NCBI RefSeq assembly: GCF_013033965.1
Contig: NZ_WQFE01000006.1
Coordinates: forward strand, 176,632 to 240,631
Length of the DNA: 64,000 nt
Direction: 5' to 3'
DNA from: Ruegeria atlantica
GTDB taxonomy: Bacteria > Pseudomonadota > Alphaproteobacteria > Rhodobacterales > Rhodobacteraceae
The notes beneath the pieces were generated by a model that saw nothing but the letters and a program-made list of their open reading frames with translations, searched no databases and was not told the origin of the DNA. Position 1 is the first letter of the stretch; every line of letters starts with the position of its first letter. Positions 37,650 through 45,990 of this stretch are shown piece after piece. The position numbers were made by a program, and so were the translations under genes.

Positions 37650-38225
37650 TTAATCGCCGCCGCGCACCTTTGCGCCGCTGACCTTGGCGCCGCTCACTTT
37701 TGCACCACTGACTTTTGCTCCGCTTACTTTCGCGCCACTGACCTTTGCGCCGCTCACTTTGGCGCCGCTAATGGCCGGGCTGTCAAAGCCGAAATAGATG
37801 TCCAGCAGGACCTGTTCGAACTGACCGGTCATCACATCCATACGCATGGTCTGGTCGGATTTGTCATACTTCCAGACTCGAATTTCGTCTGCCACCTGAT
37901 AATCTGCTGCAGCAACACCGCCAATACCCGGCTCTTTCGGTGCTCTGGATGCATCGTCTGCAGGTTTTGCAGGATCAGCGACCAGCTCACCTTTACCATG
38001 AACCAGAAAAATCACCGGCTCTGGCATATCGTAGTAGGTACCTTCAAAGGCAAAGCCATAAATTTTGGCGAAGCGAGGTCCCATGTCTCCTTTAGCTACG
38101 CCAAATTGCTTGTCCAGATGCTTGTTATCACCCTTTCCGCCGGACGGAATACGTTTGTACTCTAAATCTTCGAGCTCACGACCGTATATCAACACTTCTG
38201 AAAAACTGAGCAAGGATTCAGGCAT
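37650..38225 (-). CDS. Candidate RiPP precursor or pentapeptide-tailed protein with seven SGAKV repeats
   Basis: A 191-residue protein starting MPESLLSFSEVLIYG, with GGGAGAGAG before the ATG. I know no family for it. Residues 1-150 look like a folded, mostly beta domain (IYGFAFEGTYYD, PVIFLVHGKGEL, DEIRVWKYDKSDQTMRMDV, VLLDIYFGF) with an Ala/Pro/Asp linker near 85-105. Residues 153-187 are seven exact SGAKV repeats, followed by RGGD and stop. The seven DNA copies differ at synonymous sites, so the peptide is being kept. Each repeat has one Ser, a possible YcaO target, but AKVSG also matches the pentapeptide-repeat pattern A(N/D)LxG. It is last in the ycaO-tfuA-protease series after a 151-nt gap and has no Cys, signal peptide or membrane helix. 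Confidence 0.75.
   Translation of the reverse strand: MPESLLSFSEVLIYGRELEDLEYKRIPSGGKGDNKHLDKQFGVAKGDMGPRFAKIYGFAFEGTYYDMPEPVIFLVHGKGELVADPAKPADDASRAPKEPGIGGVAAADYQVADEIRVWKYDKSDQTMRMDVMTGQFEQVLLDIYFGFDSPAISGAKVSGAKVSGAKVSGAKVSGAKVSGAKVSGAKVRGGD
37665..37769 (-). repeat. Seven tandem 15-bp units encoding SGAKV
   Basis: There are seven contiguous 15-nt units, all encoding Ser-Gly-Ala-Lys-Val. Both AGC and AGT serine codons, AAA and AAG lysine codons and varied Gly, Ala and Val third positions are used. The array is therefore not a fresh slippage product. Confidence 0.95.
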
Positions 38226-38376
38226 ATTTCTCTCTCCCAATTACGGGATCGACGAAGCCAGAATCCTCATCTCCCCCTCAAATTAAACCCGAAAAGAAAA
38301 TTCGGGCAAATGCGTTCCAAAAATCTTCTTCCGATTGCATGCCACAAAACCACTTAAAAATAAAGGATTTTGCACG

Positions 38377-39672
38377 TCATTCCGGCACCTTCGTGCGAAC
38401 CGAGTTCGAGTGGCTTTCTTCCTCGGGATCGGGAAGACGCGGTCCGGCAGATGTCAGGCCAATATCACGCGAGCGGAAGTTGCCTTCAATGATGTTACGG
38501 AACGCGCCACCAGTGATCTCTTGGTCAACCGCGAGCAGAGCTTTTTCAACGCCGAAATAGCTGAGCATATCTGCGTCCAACCGCTCCCACGTGTCAGCCA
38601 GATAAGACCCCAGATAGTCGCGTGCTTCAAGCAAAGCGATGCGGAACCCATCGGGGTTTTCAGCGTAACGTGCATCAAAAATACCCTGCATAACCTCGCT
38701 GTAGTCCGGTGAATCCTCCAGCTGATCGGACAGGTGTTCTTCTTCGGGTGAGATCAGGTCATGTAGCAATAGGCGTTCATGGTAGATGTCCACGAAAATG
38801 TCGAACATAGCCCCGGTCAATGGTTCGGACAGATCGTGTTCGCTGGTCCATCCTGCTGCAAACTCGGACAGGGACCGGGTGTTGGCGGCAACTCGGATCT
38901 GAGCGTTTTCTGACAGTTCCGCAAATCGGTTCAAACGGTTGAACGTGTAAAGATTGCCCCGTGTGTTTTCCAGCAGGTCATCGACAACCGATCCGAAATG
39001 CAACGAGGCCAGCAGGGCCACCATGTCAGCCGCGGATTCGTGAAACCCATAATACTCACCCGATGCATCCCCATTCGAAGGCATGCCAATGACACTGTAA
39101 ATAATGGCGTGACCGATTTCATGGGCGACCACGTCAAAGTTCAGGCTGTAAGGGCGGTATTCGTTTCCATGTTCATGTGTGCCGCCCGTTTCCAGAAACC
39201 CCCAGCCAATATGCGCGTTGTCCAGACTGGGTAGCAGCGACAGTTCAAGCCGGTCGAAATCGCGCGCAAAATGCCAGGGGATCGGCCGGTCGAAATAACC
39301 TTGCCACACATCCATTGTAAAATGGGCTGACCCGAACAAATGCGCGGCCTCAAAAGCGGGATCGGTTGGGGCAATATGAAAAAAATTCCCGAACTCATCT
39401 GGCATCGCAGGCGGCTGGACGTACCCGTCCCATGGCGGCAGATACATGCCGGGTCCATTCGGCCCCGGAACGATGGCGCCGTAAGGTGTTGTTTTACCGA
39501 CAGGATTGACGGTGTACATGCGCGGCCCGGATGGCCCCGGCCCAATGCTGCCTTGCGGAGCTGAAATCTCGACAAGTTCCGGCTGGATGCCGGGTTCCAG
39601 AAAAGGCGATTGCGGATACAACAGAAACCGTGTGCCGGGTTCTTCAACGTCTACATGCTTATGTACACTCAT
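38377..39672 (-). CDS. Gluzincin (HEXXH) metalloprotease of the YcaO/TfuA locus
   Basis: A 431-residue protein starting MSVHKHVDVEEPGT. The zinc site is VVAHEIGHAII (HEIGH at 184-188), with the third ligand probably E212 in HESAADM, whose E-x-x-x-D spacing mirrors the thermolysin NExxSD motif. This places it among M4-like gluzincins. No signal peptide or transmembrane helix is visible, so it probably acts in the cytoplasm, unlike secreted thermolysins. The N-terminal 80 residues carry two Pro/Gly units (PGPSGPRMY and PGPNGPGMY). Its start lies 14 nt inside the tfuA 3' end, giving translational coupling. A role in cutting a leader or the modified product is inference. The frame is open 18 codons upstream, but this ATG fits the coupling. 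Confidence 0.85.
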   Translation of the reverse strand: MSVHKHVDVEEPGTRFLLYPQSPFLEPGIQPELVEISAPQGSIGPGPSGPRMYTVNPVGKTTPYGAIVPGPNGPGMYLPPWDGYVQPPAMPDEFGNFFHIAPTDPAFEAAHLFGSAHFTMDVWQGYFDRPIPWHFARDFDRLELSLLPSLDNAHIGWGFLETGGTHEHGNEYRPYSLNFDVVAHEIGHAIIYSVIGMPSNGDASGEYYGFHESAADMVALLASLHFGSVVDDLLENTRGNLYTFNRLNRFAELSENAQIRVAANTRSLSEFAAGWTSEHDLSEPLTGAMFDIFVDIYHERLLLHDLISPEEEHLSDQLEDSPDYSEVMQGIFDARYAENPDGFRIALLEARDYLGSYLADTWERLDADMLSYFGVEKALLAVDQEITGGAFRNIIEGNFRSRDIGLTSAGPRLPDPEEESHSNSVRTKVPE

Positions 39673-41017
39673 CAATAGACCCCTCGTGTCTGACGGCAGT
39701 CTCTTGGCTTTTGGGGATGTCCGCACAGGACTTCCTGCGGCAATACAAAAACTCTGCTTCGATCAATTTATCAAGTGCCGCGCGTCCGGACAGGCCAAGC
39801 GAAGCCGCGTAGCTATCCAAGTTATCCGGTACATCCTGTTTCAGGCGCGTTTCAAAATACCACAGGATCATTTGCAGACGATCCGCGCCTGAACGGTGTT
39901 CGTTCACAACAGCGGCTTTTTTCTTGGCGTCCGCCCGATCTCGTAACTCGACATATCTGCCGGTACGTTTCAATTCGGCCAACAACGGTCCGTGCAACTG
40001 TTTCAAGCGCGCCGCGACCGTCGCATCGATGCGCGCAGCATCCGCCAAAATGTCCTCGTACTCCGCGAGGTTCAGATCATTGGACGCCAACCATTCTACC
40101 AAATGCGTTTTGTGAGATAGTCCTGCGTTGGCTCTATGGGTCGTCATTTGCCGGATCAGGGCGTCACGATCTGGCTTCTGATCCTGCTCAGCGGCTTCTT
40201 CTTGGGCAATCACGCTCAGTACGGCACGGTTCCGCAGTTCTGAGTAAAGGTCTGGGTTCAACCTCAATTCGTCGATCACCGCGTGGTTTTTGACCTCGTC
40301 GACGTCTATACGATTGCGTAGCTGCTTCCAAACCAATGTCGTCTCGGTCCGCGTTACAGGGCTTGGGGGGAGGGTGCCCTGCGACAGACAATCCGCCATG
40401 AGTGCGAGCATCGCGCGTGCATCGTCTGCCTTGGCATCAATTTCGCCTTCAGGCAACCAATCCACGAGGGCCGTAACGCCGGGCAGATCCTTCAGCACTT
40501 TGCCGATGTCCTGCCACGTGCGGTGTCGGTAGTGTCTGGATTTGGCATGTTCCAGTATTTTTGCGGCGCTTTCAGGAGGTAGTATCCCTGCGGATTGCGC
40601 ATATTTAACAGTGGCTCGGATGGACACCATCGGTGTGCCGAGAGGTTGAAATCCCAGCTCTGCCGGGCTGTGCAAAACGGCAACCTCATCGTCATCATGC
40701 AAAACGCCGCTGCGGTAGTCCTCAAAAATACTGCCAACACCGATCATTCCGAAATCAGCGAGTTCCGCAGCTCGCAAGGCACCCATGCTGGCGCTGCCAA
40801 AGACAGGTATCCCTTGCTCCATCGCCCATAAAATTTCTTTGTGCCAAACCGAGGGCACACCTTCAAAAAACCCATCAATGATCCCGATGGCCTGCGGCCG
40901 GTCCTTTGCTACTCGATAGACATCACCTTGCCGAACCGGTGGCAAAACCGTCGCATTTAGGTGTGCGGTCACCTCGTGTGATGGCAGGGTAGGGCCTACA
41001 AATATGGCGATCGTCAT
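39659..41017 (-). CDS. TfuA-like protein
   Basis: A 452-residue protein with the TfuA core at residues 44-125: IGIIDGFFEGVPSVWHKEILWA, then VFGSASMGALRAAELADFGMIG and a FEDYRSGVLHDDDEVAVLH segment, all diagnostic. TfuA proteins partner YcaO enzymes in trifolitoxin and thioviridamide biosynthesis and in methanogen McrA thioamidation, where the pair installs a backbone thioamide. The C-terminal 300 residues are helical and charged, longer than the minimal TfuA, and resemble nothing I can name. It overlaps ycaO by 4 nt at its start and the metalloprotease by 14 nt at its end, so the three are made together. Confidence 0.93.
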   Translation of the reverse strand: MTIAIFVGPTLPSHEVTAHLNATVLPPVRQGDVYRVAKDRPQAIGIIDGFFEGVPSVWHKEILWAMEQGIPVFGSASMGALRAAELADFGMIGVGSIFEDYRSGVLHDDDEVAVLHSPAELGFQPLGTPMVSIRATVKYAQSAGILPPESAAKILEHAKSRHYRHRTWQDIGKVLKDLPGVTALVDWLPEGEIDAKADDARAMLALMADCLSQGTLPPSPVTRTETTLVWKQLRNRIDVDEVKNHAVIDELRLNPDLYSELRNRAVLSVIAQEEAAEQDQKPDRDALIRQMTTHRANAGLSHKTHLVEWLASNDLNLAEYEDILADAARIDATVAARLKQLHGPLLAELKRTGRYVELRDRADAKKKAAVVNEHRSGADRLQMILWYFETRLKQDVPDNLDSYAASLGLSGRAALDKLIEAEFLYCRRKSCADIPKSQETAVRHEGSIDECT

Positions 41018-42219
41018 GCGGATGCTTCCCTGACCCGCAGTGCTCTTTTGCCGGCGACATAGTCCGCGTCGTCATGCGGTGCCTCCAAGCCCGGTACGAC
41101 CGCTCGTACCACCGAAAGATCGTATTCGGACCGGGACAGGTCCACCACTACCACCTGAGAAATCCCGACAACCTCCAACTGGTTCATAAGCAACGCCAGG
41201 TCATCCTCGAACGTGTCGGTTGAATGTGTCGGGCAGTCTTTGAAAGCCTCTGTCGGAGCTGAACTGTCGATCAGATTTCGAATATATCGACACCGATCCG
41301 TTTTTGCCTGATCGGTGAACTCTTCCGGGTCCAGGTCGTCGCGCGCGCCCGAGATGTAGGTCAGCCGCGTTTGGGCGGCCTCTGTCACTGCGCGCAGCAA
41401 GGCGATTGCACGGTCTGGGTGACATCCGTCGCCGATGCCGATGTGTCCTGGCTGCCCACCACTTTCACAGATTACGCAACGAAAGCTGGCAATACCGATA
41501 TCCGACGTCGTGTTCCACAACCCGATCTCTAGATTTGCGTTTGACACCATTTCGATGGCTTCCTGGCATCTCGAGTCGTCGATGGTTTCGGGATCAAGCC
41601 GCGCAGTTTTGGGTCGATGAGACCACAGCGTCGTTGCGTCGCGCTCAATCAATTCGCAAATTGCATGGCAACTGGCCTCGGCGACATTGTTACCCGAAGC
41701 CAAGCCGTTTGTCGTTCTGGGAAAGGCGCGCTGCCCAGCGAGTGGAGCAGCGGTGTAGTCGGTATCCACCATCTCAAGGGGAACCCAGCAGGCGTGTTGA
41801 CGGTTCAAGTCTCGACCTTCAACCCAAAGCATGTTGCGGTTTGGATCAAATTGCGCGCCAATTACCCGAGGAAGTCTGTCCACATCCACAACATCCACTT
41901 CGTCGATCAGATCTGTGTATCTCGCCAGCCGTTGCGGTAGACTTACACGTTCGGCATGCCAGGATTCGATAGCTTCCATAACGCCCGATGCCTGCGCTGC
42001 CTGTAGCGACAATCCTTTACCCAGCGACACTGCAACAGACCGGGAGTTTGGGCGCGCCACCATAACGGTCGGCAAACCGATCCGATCCAGTCCAGTCAGA
42101 TTTGCAATCCGAGTAATACCCATTTCTCGAAGAAATGGTTGCACGACGCTAAGTGTTTGCCCCGGGTCGCGCAAACGATGGGTATCATGCACGTAGTTCT
42201 TTTGTGAGTTATCGGTCAT
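41014..42219 (-). CDS. YcaO domain cyclodehydratase/thioamide synthetase
   Basis: A 401-residue YcaO enzyme starting MTDNSQKNYVHDTHRLR, with AAGG about 10 nt upstream. ATP-binding signatures are visible: SVAVSLGKGLS (61-71), with MEAIESWHAE (81-90, E-x-x-E), and EASCHAICELIERDA (181-195). YcaO enzymes phosphorylate a backbone amide oxygen to form azolines at Cys/Ser/Thr, amidines, or thioamides when an external sulfur donor is used. The C-terminus ends REASA without the PxPxP motif seen in many azoline-forming members. No E1-like or Ocin-ThiF partner is fused or adjacent; TfuA takes that place. It heads a leftward operon of tfuA, protease and the SGAKV protein. The frame is open upstream to 42342, but the family starts at 42219. 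Confidence 0.93.
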   Translation of the reverse strand: MTDNSQKNYVHDTHRLRDPGQTLSVVQPFLREMGITRIANLTGLDRIGLPTVMVARPNSRSVAVSLGKGLSLQAAQASGVMEAIESWHAERVSLPQRLARYTDLIDEVDVVDVDRLPRVIGAQFDPNRNMLWVEGRDLNRQHACWVPLEMVDTDYTAAPLAGQRAFPRTTNGLASGNNVAEASCHAICELIERDATTLWSHRPKTARLDPETIDDSRCQEAIEMVSNANLEIGLWNTTSDIGIASFRCVICESGGQPGHIGIGDGCHPDRAIALLRAVTEAAQTRLTYISGARDDLDPEEFTDQAKTDRCRYIRNLIDSSAPTEAFKDCPTHSTDTFEDDLALLMNQLEVVGISQVVVVDLSRSEYDLSVVRAVVPGLEAPHDDADYVAGKRALRVREASA

Positions 42220-42814
42220 TCCATCGACCTTGCCAAAACAAACGTGCAGGTTAGCACAATAAAACAAGCTATACGTAAACAGGATGGTAGATGAATTCGC
42301 GCGGGTCAACCTTACTGGTTCCCGGTCGAGCGTTCGGAACAAGCTGGTAAGTTTCCGTGTTCTATATTGAACGTTAGATGCATTATCAAAGTTTCCGGTG
42401 TTGATCTTCCCCCATGTCGGAGTGCGTAAACAATGAGACTAAATTATTGAGATACGCCTCTGATTGAATTCAACACCCTAGTTTTTGCCCTCTTTGCGTG
42501 CCTCGACGATCCAAACGTTACAAGTCGACGTCAGAAAGCGTTGAAGTATTCGCTGATTTCTGGTCGTGTCGCAGTTAAGCGGAAGGCCAAATTGGCCTCG
42601 TCGTAGCCTGGATACCGGCACAGGTTTGTATTCCTTGGGCTTGGTCGATCAGCAGATCGCCTTGCCCCACTTTACTACCCAGCGACTACTTCCGTTGCTG
42701 TCGCAAGATCTGCAAAGCAGACACGTTATTCCAAATTTCACGCGCATGCTCGTACTTCACAGTAACCGGTGCCGGACGTAAATGCGGGGCGCTCAACACG
42801 CCCCGCACTAGTCT
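42220..42814. other. Gene-free stretch upstream of ycaO
   Basis: These 595 nt should hold the ycaO promoter near 42220-42400, which is AT-rich around 42360-42500. The only open frames are short and unconvincing in both directions. No repeat, tRNA or mobile-element end is recognised. Confidence 0.5.
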
Positions 42815-42991
42815 CTATCGACCCCCCGCTTTGCCGGGAATGTTCAAGCGCTTGGCCGCACGCGGCGATGTCTTCATACGCAGGTCGCGCGGCGGCTTGA
42901 CTTTGGCTTTCACTAACTTGGCGGTTTTAGCTGTGTCCTCCACAGCAGGAAGGGCCCGCCCGAGGGCGGTTTTTGGTGGTTTGAAGGGCAT
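42815..42991 (-). CDS. Small basic protein, unknown function
   Basis: A 58-residue, strongly basic ORF starting MPFKPPKTALGRALP, with GAGGTG 8 nt before the ATG. It is Lys/Arg/Pro-rich throughout (KLVKAKVKPPRDLRMKTSPRAAKRLN) and has no Cys, no membrane helix and no recognised domain. It is co-directional with ycaO but 595 nt upstream. It could be a small nucleic-acid-binding or modified peptide, or a chance ORF. Two further ribosome-binding-site/ATGGAC starts stand upstream of it at 43177 and 43077. Support is the good ribosome-binding site and biased composition only. Confidence 0.45.
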   Translation of the reverse strand: MPFKPPKTALGRALPAVEDTAKTAKLVKAKVKPPRDLRMKTSPRAAKRLNIPGKAGGR

Positions 42992-43944
42992 GATGCACCT
43001 CATGACAAAAGGAAGCTGAAGTCGCGCAGATGCACGACAGTTAACGCCCACAAGAGGCTAGCGTCGTTTGTCCATTGTCAGAGTCCTCCGCAGGAGTTTT
43101 TCAACGCGCATTCTGCCAATCCAGGTCAGCGCGCGGCGGGATCAGAGTGTAGGCTGGTCCATTGTTAGAATCTCCTTTGCGAATGGTGGGAGCGTCTCAG
43201 ACTACAAGGCATCTGTCAAACTTGCCCATTGAATGGGTTCAACTGTTGTCAGACGGTCGAGCTCGGCCCAAACCGAATAGAGATCAAGTTCGGTAGACTT
43301 AAGGGCTGGCGCCGGGTAGCAAAGTGATACGACAGATGCCCAATGGTCTGCCTGTCCGCAATCGCACTGGCTGCTATCGTAATTCTCTAACTATGAGTCC
43401 TGAGCCTAAGGCGTCTTCGCCGTATAGTGTTTTTAAGCAAGATGGGGGAAAGTCGCAATCCAATCAAAATGTACCCATTTGCGATTCACAACTCCGATAA
43501 TAGAGATTATGTAAAATAAACCGGCTATCTTGGTGAACGTAGACGCGATTGCCAAGGTCTTCGACACAAAAATTGCACGGCAAGCTTTCTTCCTGCCAAA
43601 CTCTCTTCGATGCATGTGGCGCTACACCGAAGAGAGAACGTGGCCAGATCCAGATTGAGCTGTATCCACCACACAACCGCGACCTGCATTCAGCCAAGCG
43701 CGATCTCACAAAGACTATCGAACGCAACTCTTTCAAACCAATAGGAAAACCATTTCGATCACGGATTTGTCAACAAACGCGCGATCGGTCCGAAATTGTA
43801 GATATGACGCTGCTTCTGAATGCCTCCCTTATGTTGGTCTATGTCAAGTATGAGCAGCGCGCGCTGAGCGCCCCGCACAACGCCGGCAAGCGTGTTAAGT
43901 ACGGGTGCCAAATCCTGCCCCGGATTTGTAGATCACAGCAATTG
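42992..43944. other. Gene-poor stretch with two repeated SD-ATGGAC starts
   Basis: On the minus strand GGAGATTCTAACAATGGAC (start 43177 down) and GGAGGACTCTGACAATGGAC (start 43077 down) are near copies, each followed by a stop within six codons. An open minus-strand frame at about 43196-43380 (QCDCGQADHWASVV...) lacks a start codon. The rest looks decayed and AT-richer than the flanks; no intact gene is supported. Confidence 0.45.
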
Positions 43945-44344
43945 TGGGTAAATTCATCGTCAAGCGCAGGCTTAGAACCGGGCCGAACACGGCTTCAGCG
44001 ATTGTCGCTGCATAAAGTGCTGACGTCAGACAGGCTGGACCTCACACCACTAAACATGTCCAGCAGCGGCAAAGAACGAATGGGCAAGATCAGCAAGAAA
44101 GGTGGTCGCTTCATCCGGAAGCTTCTGGTCGTCAGTATGACATCACGTGCGGTCATCATAAAGCGCCCACCCCAAAAACTTGATCTCTGTTCCGCGAAGA
44201 TCATCGCGGACAAGTCCTTCCGCCTCACAACAACCGAAATACGAAAAAAGTCGCCAAGATCGTCTGGTCGATGCTCACAAAGAAACAGGAATACCAGCAG
44301 CCCTCAATCTATTCGCGCAAGCTGTCCACGAAATGCAAGACGTA
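43945..44344 (+). pseudogene. Remnant of IS110-family transposase, C-terminal part
   Basis: Pieces of an IS110/IS1111 transposase C-terminus are spread over shifted frames. First GPNTASAIVAA, matching the GPLTASALVA segment, ends at a stop. Next, in another frame, LDLTPLNMSSSGKERMGKISKKGGRFIRKLLV matches the LGLTP...SSGGKERLGRISKxGDRYLRxLLV block. Last, in a third frame, KKVAKIVWSMLTKKQEYQQP matches the ALANKxARIxWAMLxKxE end. Order and spacing are right, but frameshifts and stops break the gene. No terminal repeats were found, so the element is long dead. Confidence 0.75.
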
Positions 44345-45606
44345 GAAGTGATGATGCGGAGTTAAGTCAACCAAGAACAATGACAGTCCGTGAATATCAG
44401 CGTTCTTTGTTAAGGTTGATAAACCGATTGGAACCTCGCTTGCGCAATTCATCAGAGCCAGTTGCGACAACACTGCCCCACGCAACAGGCCGAACAGACA
44501 ATCGTAGTGACAATAACTCTGCAAAAATCGCCAGCAAATTTTTGCAATGCAGGATCCATCCAAAGCAGTCATCCACCATCCAACGGCGATGCTGCCGGCG
44601 CAATCCAAGTTCCAGCCATTTTCTGCACGTGCGTAATTCCTACGAACTCAAACTCACAGTCTGCCGACGAAGTGAGCATTCGCCGCGCCTGAGCCAATTG
44701 CGGCTTTCATGACATCAACAAAAAGGTCGCAGGCGACCGGTATCCGTCTTAAACAGCTAGTGGGGTCCAAGGTTAGGGTGCTCCAGTCCGGAGCTTGTAA
44801 TTGCCCAGAAACTTTCGGCGTCTTTGTCGGCAGCGGCAAAAACTCGTGGCCATTTTTGCCGGCGGCAAGCATACGCCTGTTTGCGGGCACGGACGTTCGC
44901 GGCGAAGCAACGGCTTATTCTGGGTCAATGCCTCAATCTAAGAGCACCTTGAGCTCAGAGCGGGCTTGCGGCAATACAGTGCGTCGTCTGCCGAAAGAGA
45001 GCGAATACTTGGGAAAAGTAAGTTTGGCCGGATCTGGTAGGGTCAGTTTTGGAAGTAAAAGTCAAATTTTTCTGACATCCCTCAAGGTGTTGAACGTCGT
45101 GATTGTTTGACTCGATCGCTGGGAATTTCTGGGGCTTTGCAAGGCTGTTGTTCAAGTAATACCGGTCCAAAAATCAGGGATTTCTAGTCCAATGGTAGTT
45201 GAGTGCACGGCGTCACTATCTCAACCTTGTCCCAAAAGCCAAGCGCAATCCGAGGGCCCGCTGTTGATGACCTGTGCTTTTCTCGGAACTCTTAGCCATG
45301 ACTGTACACTTGGGGCAAATTCGCGATGCGTGGGTTGCAACCAGCTCGTGTCGTCCAGAGATCCTGGCTTGAGGCTGAGGTGATCAGCCGCCTTGCTGGC
45401 TTGGTGACGGATGCGGACGCCACAATCAGGGCAAAACGAATTTGTAAGCACCTGGCTACTGTCGGTCTGTCACTGAAAGGTCTTCAGGTCCCCGACCGTG
45501 ATCTGAAAGTCAGTGGGGTGAATGCGCATGGATATGCCAAAAGCGCTTCCTGACTGGATTTGGAAAATTGTGCAATGACATACGTAGGTTACAATAGAAT
45601 CGCCAG
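44345..45606. other. Gene-free decayed stretch
   Basis: About 1.26 kb with only overlapping low-quality ORFs on both strands, none resembling a known family and none with a good ribosome-binding site. Base composition is lower in GC than the flanking operons. It reads as degraded accessory DNA between the IS110 remnant and the VirB11-like fragment. Confidence 0.5.
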
Positions 45607-45915
45607 TTACGACCTACCGAACTGATCCGCATTCGCAGCCAACCGGGTGGTTTTGCCGGAGGACGTCTGGCCCGTCAAAAGAACGCTCCACTTGGCTTTG
45701 ACAGCCGCTCGCAGAAAATCTCCAAACCCGCCATTTTCGTAGGCATGAAATACGGCGACATCTTGCGGGTCCACACCTGTTTTAAGGACGACCATGTTGG
45801 CGATCAGATCCCGCAGCCCTTCATCACATCGTAGGGCGGCAGTTCCTTGGAAACAGCCTGGCACAGGGCGATAGCTATACCATCCACAATGGCGGGTTGT
45901 CGCGTGTGATCGCAA
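45607..45915 (-). pseudogene. Fragment of a VirB11/CpaF-type secretion ATPase
   Basis: A minus-strand open frame contains GGFGDFLRAAVKAKWSVLLTGQTSSGKTT. This is the segment just before and including the Walker A loop of VirB11-like ATPases (FLRAAVxARxxILxxGxTxSGKTT). The frame stops 10 residues after the P-loop, so the catalytic half is missing, and the N-terminal domain is also incomplete. No other type IV secretion gene is nearby. It is most likely a relic of a conjugative or integrative element. Confidence 0.6.
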
Positions 45916-45990
45916 GTCCGCTGAAAAGTGCGTATACTGCGCATAAGCCGTGTGTTTCTTCTATTTTGTTTCAGTTGGAGGATTTTCGAA

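Noticed and set aside
37665..37769. Possible CRISPR or minisatellite
   Set aside because: The 15-nt units are contiguous, in frame and translated, with no spacers.
43549..44712. 387-aa rightward ORF
   Set aside because: Only its middle resembles the IS110 transposase; the flanks are read through in wrong frames. Treated as a pseudogene instead of a coding gene.
44709..45110. 133-aa rightward ORF and the opposing 78-aa ORF
   Set aside because: No ribosome-binding site, no domain pattern and no bias resembling the neighbouring genes.
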